Source: Selaginella tamariscina (Eukaryota; Streptophyta; Lycopodiopsida; Selaginellales; Selaginellaceae). From it: a DNA stretch of 64,000 nucleotides. This document shows positions 23,340 to 36,355 of the stretch, piece by piece (the first letter of the stretch is position 1; each line of letters begins with the position of its first letter). Under the pieces are notes generated by a model. It had not been told where the DNA came from. It saw only the letters and a list, made by a program, of their open reading frames with translations, and did no database searches. Position numbers and translations under genes: made by a program. The DNA lies in contig PUQB01000603.1 in the NCBI GenBank assembly GCA_003024785.1, positions 1 to 64,000 of the forward strand, written 5' to 3'.

Positions 23340-24757
23340 ATCAAGATCCAAGATCAATGGTAGAACAAGTGGTGACCATTGCACAGGGTGCAGACCAACT
23401 CTTGGCATTCTAGTCATCTATCCATGTTGTTGTACCTTGGTCAATACGGTTGTCACTTTCAGGAGTGTGACCTTCGGTTGTGCTCACCCAACCACAACCT
23501 TTTGTAGAACTGATAATTTCTATTGGTCTTGTGTCCTTGGCCCCTTTGGTTTCCATGTCTACCTTTGACTTCCATTCAATTGCTAATGCGGCTGCCTGAA
23601 GTAGCATGTTGCTCATGAGCTCATTTATCCTGTAGCATTCATCGGTGTTGTGGGATCCACAGACGTTAGATACCTTAGTGTATCCCAATTGGGCGAGCAT
23701 TCCGGTCAAGTCCTCCTTTTGGATTGTAGTCCTGTGGGCCTCTTCTCGTGGTAATTGTCCTTGCTCTTTGGTTCCCGAGTGTCATTCCCTTCTCACCGAC
23801 CTTGGGGCATCCAAGAGGTTCTCCTCATTGTGGTAGTGTCATTCGCTCCTTTAGCATCGGACTTGTCTTGTGTCTTCCTCTCTTGGTGCCTCTCAACTTT
23901 CTACTTCTCAGCTTTCTTGGTGTACCGGAGTACTTGTTAAATGTTCAGTCATTGTCTAACCTAATCCATTTGCAAACCTCTGGCCGCAACTCCTTCTAGT
24001 ACCACAAATTTCTTAGTAGGTCGACTAGTGGATCCCTTAGCCGGGCGATATACCCCAACATGCGGACTGTGTATTCGTCAATCGACTCCCTTGCTTTTTG
24101 CTTCTTGTTAATTAGCTTATGGATTATCTCCTCCTCCCTCTTCTCCTCCCAGAAAGTGTCCAAGAACGCTCTTCAAACGGAATCCCATCGAGCTCCTTTG
24201 TTTGGCTCGTGGAATCACATCCATGAGGCATGTGCCTTTCTTGTTTAGGGTGCACGTGAATGCACTCAACTTTTTGTGGTTGTCAATTACACTTCTCATC
24301 TCACACACCTATGTTGGTTGGTGTCTTTGCCCTTCGCTCCCCAAAACGCGGGTAAGAGCACTATCACTGTGCTCTCCTACATCTGATTGAGTGTGCGGTT
24401 ATTGGGTTTACTCCTGTGGCTTCCCATTGCTCCTGGGAAGTATTTTGATTTAGTCCTTTAGCTTTAGACGTTCTATTTTGGTACCATGTGGGTACCTTCT
24501 TCTTCCCTCGCAGACTCATCCTTCCATTCATGGCTGATGACGAGGATGGGCTCCTCCTGGCTATCCCTTGGGGGTCCCCTTCACGAGATCAACATGTTTG
24601 ATGGCTATGCAACATTCCACAAATGAATGATATCCCTCATCTAGTCTTGGTAGGACCGTGTGACCTTACAAAATCCCCTTATGGTGTCGTAACGATCGTA
24701 GCTACCAGGGCGGAAGCTCCTTGTCCTAGGACAATATCTCCTTGTCTCTTGGTTGTT
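23340..24757 (-). pseudogene. E1 gag fragment
   Basis: The minus-strand frame 23410-23709 reads CGSHNTDECYRINELMSNML, matching the C-x-x-H-x(5-7)-T-E-C-Y-x-L block that precedes the protease in plant Ty3/gypsy Gag-Pol. Upstream to 24757 are shifted, stop-containing frames with basic, Arg-rich content. E3 interrupts this region (24758-38867). The continuation is at 38868-39978. Confidence 0.5.
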
Positions 24758-24762
24758 GCCGC

Positions 24763-25304
24763 TATTAAACAGGAAAACAGGAAAACCTCACCTTTTCCTA
24801 TTTAATTGTTTCCTTTCTCTATATCGTAAAGAAAGGTTACACACTTTCTTTTTATCAACTCTCCACATATATATATATATATATATATAAAACACCTTCT
24901 CTCAGTGCCACAATGATTGGTCTCCAAAGTCAAGGGCAAGAACGGATTTTGGCTATTGCCTTGTTATATTCATTCATTGAGAGTATACATATCACACACA
25001 CAAGATCTTATAATATGCACCTTCATTTCTAACATGAATACAAGAAAACAAAGCGTGGAGACTCTCTCTCCTTTGGAACTTCTTGTGGAGACCCCTTCTC
25101 CCTTGTCCTAACTACTCTTAACTTCCTTCCTCTGCCACATCATCCTTTTCCTTTCCGAGACTTCCTTTTCTTTTCCTTACTCACTTTTCCTCTCGGTAAG
25201 GATTTTCCTCCTTCACACCTTTCCTTCCATGCTTACTACAGACCTTCCTACCTTATTCTCTCCACAGTAGGATGTCCTATGCTCCTAATATTTTACCTTT
25301 AACA
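24763..25304 (-). repeat. E3 3' LTR
   Basis: 542 bp; contains a (TA)n run near 24870-24890 and pyrimidine-rich U3 sequence. Homologous to 38297-38862. Confidence 0.85.
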
Positions 25305-26546
25305 CTGCCCCTCCTTATTCATTGTTGTGTCCTCACGGCAACTATCCTACTCCTTCCTTTGGATGTTGATCTTCATGGTACTGTGGATTCTCTCCTTTAT
25401 ACTTCCAAAAGTTGTTCTTCACTTTCCTAAGTTCTTGGTTGGAAGTTGATACCTTAAGTTGCAGCACTTGATTTCCTGCATCTTGTGCATTTGCTTTCTC
25501 TTCCTGTTCCTGAATAGTTTTTCCTTCATGTTCCTTTGGCTTATTTTCTGTGTTTATATTCACTTGCTTTAAAGGATCTATGGTATACACATATGTATAC
25601 TCTGAAGGTTGTTCTGTAAATTAATCTTATACGAGATTGCCTTATAGAATTTTTTTGTAATCTAGGTCTATCGTTTTCCTTTTACTGAATAGTTTTCTTT
25701 CCTTTCAGTACTACATTAAGGTCAATATTTATTAAGCCCTTCAGATCAAGATATGCTTTTAGGATTTTTACCTCTTCTTGATTATTTAACCCATTAAATC
25801 ATTTATATCCTTTTAAAATAAGAAGTTGGATTTCCTTTTTAACATACCTTTTAAGTATGATTATAGATCATTGGTTTTCCTTCTCCTTCTTTTACCATCA
25901 TCTTTCCTATTCTTCCTTTTTGAATAACCTTATCAGACTTAATCCATGGTTTAGCTAAGAACATAGTATAAATAATGTCCTTTTCTTTCTTTTGAAGGAC
26001 AAGCAAGCATATCTTATATTTGAATCCTTTTTTGTGATAGTGACTCCTCTCATTATGCCTAGTGACCTTACACTTTGTTAATCAACCATTTTAAGGTTAA
26101 ATGGGCAGGTTGGATTGGTCCTAAAACCCATCCTTTTATATTCGCCTTCTTCAATAAAAATTCACATTTGAACCTCCGTCTATTAACACTCTCTTTAACT
26201 TTTTCCTACCCACATATAATGTGATGTAAGGAGCTTGTCCATCATAATCACCTTCATACAGTACTTCCTTATCCATTTTACAAATTATATATCCTTCACT
26301 CAAAAGTGATGTTTGTTAAACTAGACTTAATGCATTCAATATTTGATTTCTTATGTACTATCAGCTGTCCAAGCGTAACATTTACCTCCTATTTATAGCT
26401 TGGTGATACATGGAGTCCATTGTTTTATCTTGTAATGTTAACAATGAAAAACCTTGTTTACCTTTGTCACCTTTGTTTATAACTTCTAATTCGTTATCAA
26501 TCCGACCTTTGCGGTTAGGATTCTACTCCTATTTGTTTACATTTTC
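25305..26546 (-). pseudogene. E3 protease region and 3' tail
   Basis: Around 26150-26300 the minus-strand frame reads YDGQAPYITLYVGRKKLKRV, then LIDGGSNVNFY, the D-G-G-S loop of a gypsy retropepsin. A stop follows. Nearer the 3' LTR, 25342-25590 reads a Lys/Glu/Gln-rich hydrophilic stretch (HEGKTIQEQEEKANAQDAGN). No reverse-transcriptase motif is visible. Confidence 0.6.
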
Positions 26547-28350
26547 CTATAACAAGCCCTCCTTGTTAGGAATAATACCTACCTCTTCTTCTCCATAACA
26601 AGAATAGTTCTTCTCATTCCCTTTAAGAGTTATAACTGCCCTTGCAACATGTGGATATTCATCTTTTCCCTCCTCTATTTGAATTAGCCGTGTTGTATGC
26701 TGCACATTAGTCATCCTAGTAGAAGTAGGAGGTTGTACATTCCACCTAGGACATTCCCTAGAGATATGTCTTGTTTCACCACATGTATAACAAACTTGGG
26801 AAGGAAAATTCCTACCCTGTGGTCCTTGTCTATCACTCATTTCTATCTTTTTGACCTTGATAAGGTCTTCCTTCTCCACTATATTGTTTATCATTTCTTT
26901 CTCTATAGGATATATCCTTTTGTCATTATATAGACCATTCCTTTCTTCGTAATACTTATCTTCTCTGTTTTCATAAGGAACATCATCCTTCTCTCATAAT
27001 ATCCATTGTTCTTATTCTGATAAGGAACTTCATTCCTTTTGCCATATGATATATTATTTCTGTTCTCATAAGAAATAATATTATCATTCCTATAATTCTC
27101 ACGGTTTCTATTAGGTGGGAACCTTATAGGAGGTGGACGTTCATCCATTCTCTGTTTTCTCTTTATACAAGCCACATTCTAGTTTAGGAATTGCCTACAA
27201 GTCCGAGCCACATGTCTTTCCTTTCACATATTTGGCATGTAGGTAGTTGTAGCCTACATTCCTCCATTGTATGACCAGGATTATTATATTTAGTGCACCA
27301 TACTTTTGCCTTTATCTCTTTCTTCACTATCAAAGTTTTCATCATTTGAGTTAATGCTTTCTCATCTATTGGATATTTACGAACCTTTACTACATTAGTT
27401 TCCTCTTCTTCTTCATCAAAGGATTCTTCCTTTCTTCCATATACTTTCAATTTTCCTTCTGTAATTTTTTTATCTGCCTTTTTTTCTTCTCATATATTTT
27501 TAATTGATTAATAAGATCCTCTGTATCCTTTTCATTGATAGTGAATGTTAAATCTTTATATAGTTTTAGCAACCCTTTCTTATACCATTACAATAAGGCA
27601 TTCATCTTTACTGTCACAACCTTTCCCTCTCCCCTTATGCCAACTAAGCAAAGGGCCAATTGGTGTTTATGAGAGGGCCCCTGGTCATGATGACTCAATT
27701 ACGTTTGAGTTTTTTTGCCCACATATCCCACAATCTTTACCCAAGTAGTCAAATCACTAGGTTAAAACTATGACATTTACATATGCCTTACACTTTTTCT
27801 CATGTTTCTTAAAACGATGTGTATATTCATTTATCTTTTCTGTTTTGCCTTAAAGAATAATTCTCAATTTCTCTAAATGTTCCTTCGGCAATTCCTCCTT
27901 TCTGAAGTATTCCTTAAAAGCGTCAGTAACCTTTTAATAATCCTCTTTGATTTCCTTTTCAAGATCATAATACCAATCAGAAGCATTTCATTTCAATGTA
28001 TGTGGAAATATAAGCAGCTTTTATGCATCCGTCACCTTATACAATTTTATTACCTCTTCAAATTGTTATAAATGTCTTTTCGAATTCTCCTTCTTTCCTG
28101 CGAAGAATGTGAGATACATCACTGTACCCCCAAACATTCCTGGAAAAAGTGTCATATTTGTAATAATCCTTTGCTCTGGTGTACTTCCTTTTACACCTTC
28201 CTCCCTTCCTCTCAAGGAGTTCTCAAGAGATCCTTCTCATTGTAATCTCAGTATATGAACAAGCACTCCTTCCCTTCCTCTCACAGTCTCCTCTAAACTA
28301 GTTGTTTGATATTGCCTTCAATTCTCTGGATCATGCTCAGATTTCTGTAT
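26547..28350 (-). pseudogene. E3 gag with zinc knuckles, interrupted by element S
   Basis: The minus-strand frame 27184-27450 reads WCTKYNNPGHTMEECRLQ followed by CQIC, and 26547-26894 reads CYTCGETRHISREC, both zinc-knuckle patterns. Between them is an Asn/Arg/Tyr-rich stretch with short repeats (NRNNISYGKRNEVPYQNKNN). Gag of this type binds the element RNA. The small element S (27612-27775) interrupts the upstream part, and T1 separates this block from the Gag N-terminus at 38030-38270. Confidence 0.7.
27612..27775 (-). mobile_element. Short LTR-like element S, copy 2 (TSD TTTAC)
   Basis: 164 bp with TGTCA...TGACA ends, flanked on both sides by TTTAC (27607-27611 and 27776-27780). It is homologous to 8746-8897. 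The 5-bp target duplication and TG...CA ends indicate integrase-mediated insertion and a solo LTR of a very short element. It has no coding capacity. Confidence 0.8.
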
Positions 28351-28356
28351 ATGCAT

Positions 28357-28377
28357 GTTGTAACTAAAATGGGCATG
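28357..28377 (+). repeat. T1 left terminal inverted repeat
   Basis: 21 bases pairing with 38009-38029, 20 of 21 identical. Flank ATGCAT. Confidence 0.7.
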
Positions 28378-28935
28378 GCTATAGTCCCATTTCCTAATAA
28401 TTAGCAATTTTAGCTATTTAATTAGCATTTTCTAATATTAAAGGAATATTCTTTAGAATATATGTTAAAAAGAATATTCTTTAGAATATTCTATTTTGTA
28501 TTCTACCCTTTAATAAATTATAGCATTCATTGAACAAAAATTAATAACATTATAAAAGTAGAAGTATTAAATTATATAATATATTGCCTAATATAACAAT
28601 TAAGGAAGAGCATAAGAGGTACATTATATAAATATTGATGTTGTTATTAAAATATTAATATTTAAATATAACATTATTAATTAAAAATTTGTAGTAGTAA
28701 TAATATATATAAAAATCCTATAATAATATAGTCAATCTTCCATATCATTTTTTAAATTTATATAGTTAAGTAACAATTTGGTACTATTATTAAAGAGTTT
28801 ATAATAATTATGAATATTAAATATATGATATTTTATAATTTTGTAATTGCTTTAAGCTTCAGAAAACATACATTCCCTTGCAGTTTTGTTAATCGTGACT
28901 TTATCAACGCTTCTTGACATCCACCCATATCGAAT
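28378..28935. other. T1 AT-rich subterminal region
   Basis: Contains repeated AGAATATTCTTTAGAATAT motifs (28445-28495), otherwise AT-rich with no frame of interest. Confidence 0.4.
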
Positions 28936-28939
28936 GGAT

Positions 28940-31900
28940 TTAACATTTATAAAATGCTGGGTCTTTTTGATTGGGAGACCATGTTTTCTCTAGGCATCCA
29001 TTATATCTTTCGCTCTCCTTCTCGTGTCGCCTTTTTTGTGGTTTGAACCATGCAACCTTAACAATACTATTTTTTGTGATTACTTCAGGTGTGTCGATAA
29101 TTTGACCCATCCAAATAGGCTGATTATATGACGCATCTGGAGTAATGAGAACCATCATTAGTTTTTGAAGATCCTTGCAGCAATCAAAGTATGCTTTAGG
29201 TTTTTGGTTCCTTTGTCCAACAAAGTGTGGGGTTTGCACTTCCACATCACTTCTATGTCGTCTGTGCTCAGTGATGTCATTTCAATCTCCTCTCGCCACC
29301 TTGTTTTAGGCCAAAAGGGTGTTGCAATTCTGTACTTGTGACAGTAGGCCCTTCCAACTCTCGAACAACAGTCTCCCAATAGTCGACCACATGCTTATAT
29401 AGTTCTGAGTAACCAGTTGCCTTATCAGAATTCTTTGGCATCGATTTTTGAACCCATGCCACATATTTTTTGATGCCATCAATAATAACCTCTTGTTCCT
29501 TGAGCTGGGCACTCAATGGAATAGGGTCTGGTTGTCCTTCTGGGAGAAGTGGCTTTCCATTCTCTCCACTTTTGAAGAGCATTAACCCTCTTTCGGTAAC
29601 CACTCCTGCTCTGATGGCCGTAACTTGTACTGCATAATAGGTATACCATCTCGTATGGAGAAAAAGAATTGTAGCGGCACAAGGTGACCAACTAAAGAAT
29701 CACTCCCTCTTTTATATACTCCTTGAGAAATTTTTTGAAGTCTGGCACCTCAGTCACAAGCAAAGCACAACTTTTTTTGGAGATGCAATTTTCAAAAAGA
29801 TTCATCATATGCGGTAAGGTAAGTGCACTTGTCCTTTTTGTAGAGTTGGAGACCTTGCTGAAGAACGCATCAATATCTTCATGAGTGTGACCAACCATAA
29901 GAAACTGAGCGTGATTGTTTCAAACACACCTTTGGCAACAAGCATTGACAAGTATGCTAGCACATATCTAGAAAATAAAAGTAAGTATGAGCTTGAGAAA
30001 CCCTTAAGTAAAATGATTTACCTATTTTTGTTCTCGCCTGCACAATTATCCATCTGTAAAAGCAAATGACGAGGAAGCTTATTTGATGTTGAGGACACAT
30101 GTACACTATTTGAGCTAGATCCCTCCACTGAACCTGAACTCTCAACAGGGCCATCTGTTTTTTGTGCAGGTTGCTGACAATGCCTCTCATATTCCCAAGT
30201 AGCCTCAAGTGCAGACGTGTTCATGAGAGCATTATGTAAAGGTTGAAGGTGTTGTTTCTTCACTTTGAGATCACTGATAGGACTTGTCTGTGAGTGGGCT
30301 TCAAGGTTTCTGAAACACATGGCTAACGACCCAATAGTGAAATTGGAGTCGCTAGACCAATGTGGAAGTGAAAAGTGTCCATATGACTCACAACCGTGTC
30401 CATGTGTTAGCACACCTGTCAATGAAATCGGAAGTTTCATGACATTTCCAAGGCACTTTGGTGTTGCAAAGAGCTTTGGAATGCTGGTCTTTGAATGATC
30501 CATCTTGTCATGGATCAAGCACAGGTACTCTGATGGGCGTGACACAGAAAGCATGCGGTGTGCATAGTACTGAGACCGGCAAGTTTGTTGTGCAATCATG
30601 TGGGCCTCCATCTTCTTTTGAATGGCAGTGATCTCCACCAAGGTTTTTGCACAAGCCTCTGCAGCCTTCAATGATGTACAAGTGTCACACTTGGAAAAGC
30701 TAGAGTGTTTTGCAATCTCCACATCCTTAAAATGAGTATTCCATATGTTGTTGAAGGTACCAGTGCAGATTGCTTGAGCCCCATCAAACTGAGGCACTTG
30801 TTCACATGTTCACACAGCTTCAATTGAGTGTAGATTGAAGGCAAAACCTTGAGATTTTCCCTGACCCCTGCATTTGTGGTTCGGCATTTGTGAGGCATCC
30901 TGTCTGCATTTGCTTCCACAAAAGCCTTGAGTATCTCTATGGCTGCCATAATGTGAGAGCGGGTTTTGACCAAGCGAGTGTTCCCATGTACTGAGGTTCG
31001 CGCTCCATCTAGCCACTCATCCCTCCGACGGTAGAACGTGGTCTTTGGGATCCCGTATATACTGTACCAAGCTTTGAAGCAGATGGCCACCTTATTAAAT
31101 ACCATGGATGTACTCTGATAACCTGTGTCCGAGGCCATTCCATCAATACACCCAGTTAGTGCAGCATATACAAACTCATGCCTTTGCTTTTGGGTGAGCG
31201 TACGAAAGACATGTCTACATTGGGTAATTTCATTCCGGTCTGCCATCTGACAACACTTCTTCTTGCAACAGTCAATCGTGGAAATGCTCGTAACACTTTC
31301 GGAAGATGTAGGATCCATCTTTACCCTCTTGCTGAAACTTGCAGGGGAAGATCTAAACCCATGAATCGCCTTTTTCTTACAATAGGACCAATGCAAGGAA
31401 CCTCTTCAAATATGAGTTGTTCTTCCGGGTTGTTATTATTGAAATCCAACCCAGAATATGTTGAACCATCTTGCCGTCTTAATTCAGATGTTCGCCACCT
31501 CACGAGGGATCCAGGATGCAATGTGCCATTAGGTGAAACCTCTGTCACAACTACACCCACGAAGTCGGACCCTAGTTTCTCTTCTGACACTGCTTCCATT
31601 GGATTTATAGCTGTGATGATGCCTCTCCCAACCTCAATCTCATGAAGAAAGAAATCACCTCATCCATCACAGCAGGCAAGCCATCATCTGGAAAACTCGT
31701 GCTACTGTTTGTTTGTGACTCTGTATATTCTGTGTCAGCCTTGACTTCATCCAAATTCCACAATACAGGAGAACCCTCCTCAAATTCCATTCCGGAACCT
31801 CAACATGCTTGAAATGGTGTTCACCCATACGTACACACAAGATCCTTGGGCAATATTGTGACATGATGCATTATCATCTCGAACTTCCACAGTTCCAGTG

Positions 31901-32004
31901 CCAACTATCTCGTTGTTCCGAAGAAGACATACTTTATCTCCAGTATTAAACATATTGTCCTGCACATAAATAATTGTGTTATTTATGATATCTGGTTTAT
32001 GCAA
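28940..32004 (-). pseudogene. Transposase-like gene of the GHTHEDID (DUF7869-like) family, decayed
   Basis: Read leftward. 32004-31605 begins FNTGDKVCLLRNNEIVGTGT, reminiscent of the small beta domain in plant En/Spm-type transposon proteins. 31599-31321 is a linker. 31396-30668 has a Cys-rich start (CCKKKCCQMADRNEITQC) and a helical part (WYSIYGIPKTTFYRRRDEW). 30797-30018 has CDTCTSLKAAEACAK, LIHDKMDHSKT and LQMDNCAGENKNR, then a GTAAAT donor near 30025. An acceptor near 29980 opens RYVLAYLSMLVAKGVFETIT, then MVGHTHEDIDAFFS. Further on are IRDGIPIMQYKLRPSEQEWL and PIWMGQIIDTPE. I recall GHTHEDID and DNC-x-x-x-NKN from DUF7869 proteins. The spaced Asp in HDKMD, Asp in MDNC and Asp/Glu in HEDID suggest an RNase H-fold nuclease, which is inference. 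At least five single-base frame changes break it. Confidence 0.6.
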
Positions 32005-32035
32005 TATTTTAAGAAATCATAACTGCGGTTACAAC

Positions 32036-32945
32036 TAATGCAGGATTAATCCACGACTCCATCTGCGAGGAATGATGGGCGGGATTAATCCCGCCGCAGA
32101 CTCTACCCCTTCAGAGCGAGTCGCGGGATTAATCCCGCCGTCGACTCTACCCCATCGGAGAGAGTCGGGGGATTAATCCCGCCGCCGATTCCCTTCTGGA
32201 GAGATTGGCGGGATTAATCCCGCCGCCGACTCTACCCATTGAAGAGAGTCGGCGAGATTAATCCCGTCGCCGATTCCTCCCGCGAGGAAGAATCGACGAG
32301 ATTAATCATGCCGCCGGTACTTCTTGTTGAGAGAGGCGGGGATTAATCCCGCTGGACTCCCTCCGAGGAAGTACCGGCATGATCAATCCACCACCGGATC
32401 TTCCTCGTCGGTGAGAGTCGGCAGGATTAATCTCGTCGCAAATCCCTCCGACGAGGAAGAGGGGGCGGGATTAATCCGCCACAACACTGACGACCGAGAA
32501 TAGGTGGCGGGATTAATCTCGCCCACAACACTGACGATGGAGAATAGGCAGCGGGATTAATCCCGCCCACAACTCTGACGACGGGGAATAAGCGGCAGGA
32601 TTAATCTCGCCCACAACTCTCTCCGAAACTATGATTCGGGATGAATCCTGCCCACAAATATTTAAAAGGAAAGTGGTGGCGAGATTAATCCCACCACCCC
32701 TTCTCTGCCTCCTAAAATGGTTGGCAAGATTAATCCCGTAAATAACTCTTTTTAATAAATTCAAGTAACTCTTTATTAGTTGAGAGAGTTATCGGCGAGA
32801 TTAATCTCGCCGCTCTTTTTAAGAGGCGGAGAAGCATTGCTCGGACTAATTCTGTCATAACTATTAAAGAAATGGTGGCGGGATTAATCCCGCCACCTCT
32901 TCGAGAGGCAAAAAAAATGGCCGGATTAATCCCGCTGCCTCGGCT
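32036..32945. repeat. Palindrome array 1 (about 21 units of GGCGGGATTAATCCCGCC)
   Basis: Perfect or near-perfect copies of this 18-base palindrome recur at about 32083, 32124, 32169, 32209, 32250, 32508, 32551, 32792, 32877 and other sites, about every 43 bp. Several spacers are themselves inverted (GACTCT...AGAGTC, for example 32228-32252), so whole units can fold into cruciforms. The array starts just upstream of the 5' end of the minus-strand transposase-like gene. Its GC-rich units contrast sharply with the AT-rich surroundings. Confidence 0.9.
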
Positions 32946-33480
32946 AACCGAGAATATTAAGTTAAATATATTTAAACGGAATAAATCCCTAACAGCATAT
33001 ATTGTAATCCTAATGCATTCCTAAATCCCTAAATTTTAAAATTTAAGAGAGAATGTAAGAGAGTGAATCTTTATAAATATATTTAAATTTGTTTATAATA
33101 CTTACTTGTAAACAGCATTGAAGGCGCCGTGCTTTCTTATAAACAATAGCATACCCAATTTAATGTCGCCTGAGCTGATCATTAAGAAGAAAAAAGAAAA
33201 TCTGAAGAGTGAAAAATAAAGAAATAAAGAAACCCTTGCCAGAGAAAGAACCAGATCTGAATTTGGGTGGGAAATTAAATGTTTTTCAAATTTACATGTC
33301 AGACCGACAATACTTATGTCAGAAATTCGAAATTTTTGAAATAACAGAAAAGAAAATTTAAGATGAGTTGAAACAAATAACCAACAGTCTGACATATATA
33401 CTCTCCAATTCCAATGAATGTTTTAAAATTGCATTTAATGTCATTCAAGTGCTTCAAGATGTTTAATATTAGGAAATTTT
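32946..33480. other. AT-rich T1 interior
   Basis: No recognised gene. A minus-strand frame at 33102-33395 (97 codons, Phe/Leu/Ser-rich) has no family features and is probably chance. Confidence 0.35.
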
Positions 33481-34320
33481 TGTAATTATTCTACATTCTT
33501 AATATTCAAGTATATATTATTAAGTTTATATTATATATATATATACACTAATACAAAAATAAATTGATATATTATTATGTATCATTTAAAATATATTCAT
33601 AGTCTGTTTATTATTATTATTTTCTTAATTACTCGAGTAATTAATTTATATTTCCTAATATTAATGGATATTCTTTATTATTTTCTTAATATTCAAAGAA
33701 TATTCTAATATTAAACCTGATTATCATAATTAAATTAGTCTTATTCTTAATTATCTCAGTAATTATTCTACATTTTATATATTAATGGGATTTTCTCAAT
33801 TAATTTCTTATTATTTCAAGAATATTCCTATGTTAAACCTTATTATCAATATTAAATTAATATATATTATTAAAACTATATATGACTGGTTATTAGATAA
33901 AATGATGTATTATTATGTATAATTTAAAATATGTTCATAGTGTGTATATTAATATCATTTTCTTAATTACTTGAGTAATTAATCTTCTTTATATTAATGG
34001 ATATTCTTTATTATTTTCTTATTATTCAAGAATATTTCAATATTAAACATGATTATCATAATTAATTTAGTTAATTATTTCAGTACTTGATCTACATTTA
34101 TATATATTAATGGGATTTTCTCAATTAATTTTTTAATATTTCAAGAATATTTTAATGTTAAACCTTATTATCAATATTAAATTATAATATATTATTAAAA
34201 CTATATATGGCTATATATTAGATAAAATCATATATTATTATGTATAATTTAAAATATGTTCATAGTGTGTTTATTAATATTATTTTCTTAATTATTCGAT
34301 GTTTGTTTTGCACACATATA
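33480..34320. repeat. Tandem AT-rich repeat, unit roughly 320 bp
   Basis: Blocks such as TATGTATAATTTAAAATATG, TTCATAGTGTGT, TTAATGGATATTCTTTATTA and TATTAAACATGATTATCATA recur at about 33570-33890, 33900-34210 and, partially, 34225-34300. Confidence 0.7.
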
Positions 34321-35659
34321 TAAACATAATCATAAATTTATATATACACATTACATGTGTAAATTCAATGTGTTACATACACATACCTGAGTACATATAA
34401 ATCATACATGTGTTGAACATGATGTTTTTCAATAAAGAAGTAACATATAACTTCTCAATTTGATTTAGGGCAATGTGCATGTGTGTGCATATGTGTCTCT
34501 GTAAGTGCTTCTAATGTGTGTGCACGTGTATGTATGTCTGTGTGTATACACGTGTATGTATATATGTGTACTAATATATGCAATGTGTACGATTTTCATT
34601 TGTTAACACTCTATCTCTTCTCTCATACATACATAGTGTCACCATGCATAATCCCTTCTCTTATACATACACACCATGCATGATCATGATCCATAATATG
34701 TAGCCTGTCTCTCTTCTCTCATACATACACACCATGCATGATCCATAATATGTATTGATGTTACAATATTATGTAATATGTATAATGTATATCTGTGTAT
34801 AACACTCACTCCTCTCATACATAAACACCAACCCTAAACCCTAAACCCTATGTAACACATTGAATTTACACATCTAATATGTATGTATGTCTGTGTGTAT
34901 ACACGTGTGTATGTATATGTGTGTACTAATATATACAATGTGTATGAATTTAATTTGTTAACACTCTTTCTCTTCTTCATACACACACATATTAATATGT
35001 ACTATCTCTCTTCTCTTAAACATACACACCATGCATGATCCATATTAATATGTACTGTCTCTCTTCTTTTAAACATACACACCATGCATGATCCATAATA
35101 TGTATTGTCATTCTTCTCTCATACATACACACCATGCATGATCCTGTACTCTGTCTCTCTAATATTAATATGTACTAATATGTATGTATGTCTATGTGTA
35201 TAATACTATGTGTGTATATATGTATCGCTGCACGTAAAACTTTAACACTCTCATGGACACACACATGTTAAACCCCTACATGATTTTTATTCTTGGGGTG
35301 TATGTGATACACCCACAATGAAAGAATATTCGTTTAGGGCGAATCTATTTTATTCTTTTTAAGGTTTAAGTATATTCTTAGAAGGAATATTCGATTAAGG
35401 TTAATATATATTCTATTCCTTTTAGGGTTTTGGTATATTCCTAAGGTTTCAAGAAGTAAGGCAGCGGAGGTGGCGGCTGTGAAATCTTCTTCTCTCTCTC
35501 ACACACAGTGAGATCTCTCTCTCTCTCTCACACACAACTTCTGAGTTTATTTATTTATTTTTATTCACATATATATTTATATGTGTGTGTATCTTAATAA
35601 TATAATTTAGATCTCTATCTCTCGCACACACACGCACACTCGTATACATATACACACAC

Positions 35660-35693
<34 letters not shown>

Positions 35694-36303
35694 GTGTGTG
35701 TGTGTTTGTGTTTGTGTATCTGTATAATTATATTAATTTATTAATTTTATCTCTTGCACACGTACGCACACTCTGTATAATTCTATTTATTTATCTATTT
35801 CTCGCACACACACGCACCCCTATACATATATATACACACACACACACACACATATATGTGTGTGTGTGTATCTGTATAATTTTATTGATTTGTTAATTGT
35901 ATCTCTCGCACACACACGCACACTCCTGTATATATGTGTGTGTGTGTGTGTTTGTTTATCTGTATGATTTTATTTGTTTCACACACGCATACACACAATA
36001 TACATATACACATATATATATAACCTATGTACATATATACATACATATATTATGTGTACCAGTATATGTATAATTTTATTTATTTATCTATCTCTTGCAC
36101 ACACCCACACACTCTTGTATATACATATACTATACATATACATATATTGTGTGTGTGTGTGTGTATTTGTATAATTTAATTTATTTAGCACACACATACG
36201 ATATAATATACATATACATATGTGTGTGTGTATCAGTATAATTTTATCTGATTTGTCTATCTCTGGCACACACACGCACTCTCCTACACACACATATACA
36301 TAC

Positions 36304-36355
<52 letters not shown>
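34321..36355. repeat. Microsatellite-rich tandem region with a short telomere-like tract
   Basis: CA/TG/TA dinucleotide runs alternate with a longer unit containing CTCGCACACACACGCACAC and TGTATCTGTATAATTTTATT, about 110-150 bp per unit, at least six times between 35600 and 36300. A second unit, CATACACACCATGCATGATC, recurs at 34660-35150. AACCCTAAACCCTAAACCCTA (34829-34849) is three plant-type telomere units. The frames here are low-complexity and not genes. Confidence 0.85.

Noticed and set aside
28940..32004. Classifying the T1 gene as a Kyakuja/Dileera/Zisupton or hAT transposase
   Set aside because: The motifs seen (DNC...NKN, GHTHEDID) do not match the signatures I know for those groups, so the superfamily is left open.
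32036..32945. Reading the palindromic array as a CRISPR array
   Set aside because: The repeat is a full palindrome with variable arms and spacers are related to one another, not unique. The context is a eukaryotic transposon with no cas genes.
33102..33395. 97-codon minus-strand Phe/Ser-rich frame
   Set aside because: AT-rich DNA gives Phe/Leu/Ser-rich chance frames. No motif, no splice context.
35696..36305. Several 60-75-codon open frames rich in Thr, His, Tyr and Ile
   Set aside because: They are translations of CA/TA/TG microsatellites and change identity with the repeat phase. No codon bias or family motif.
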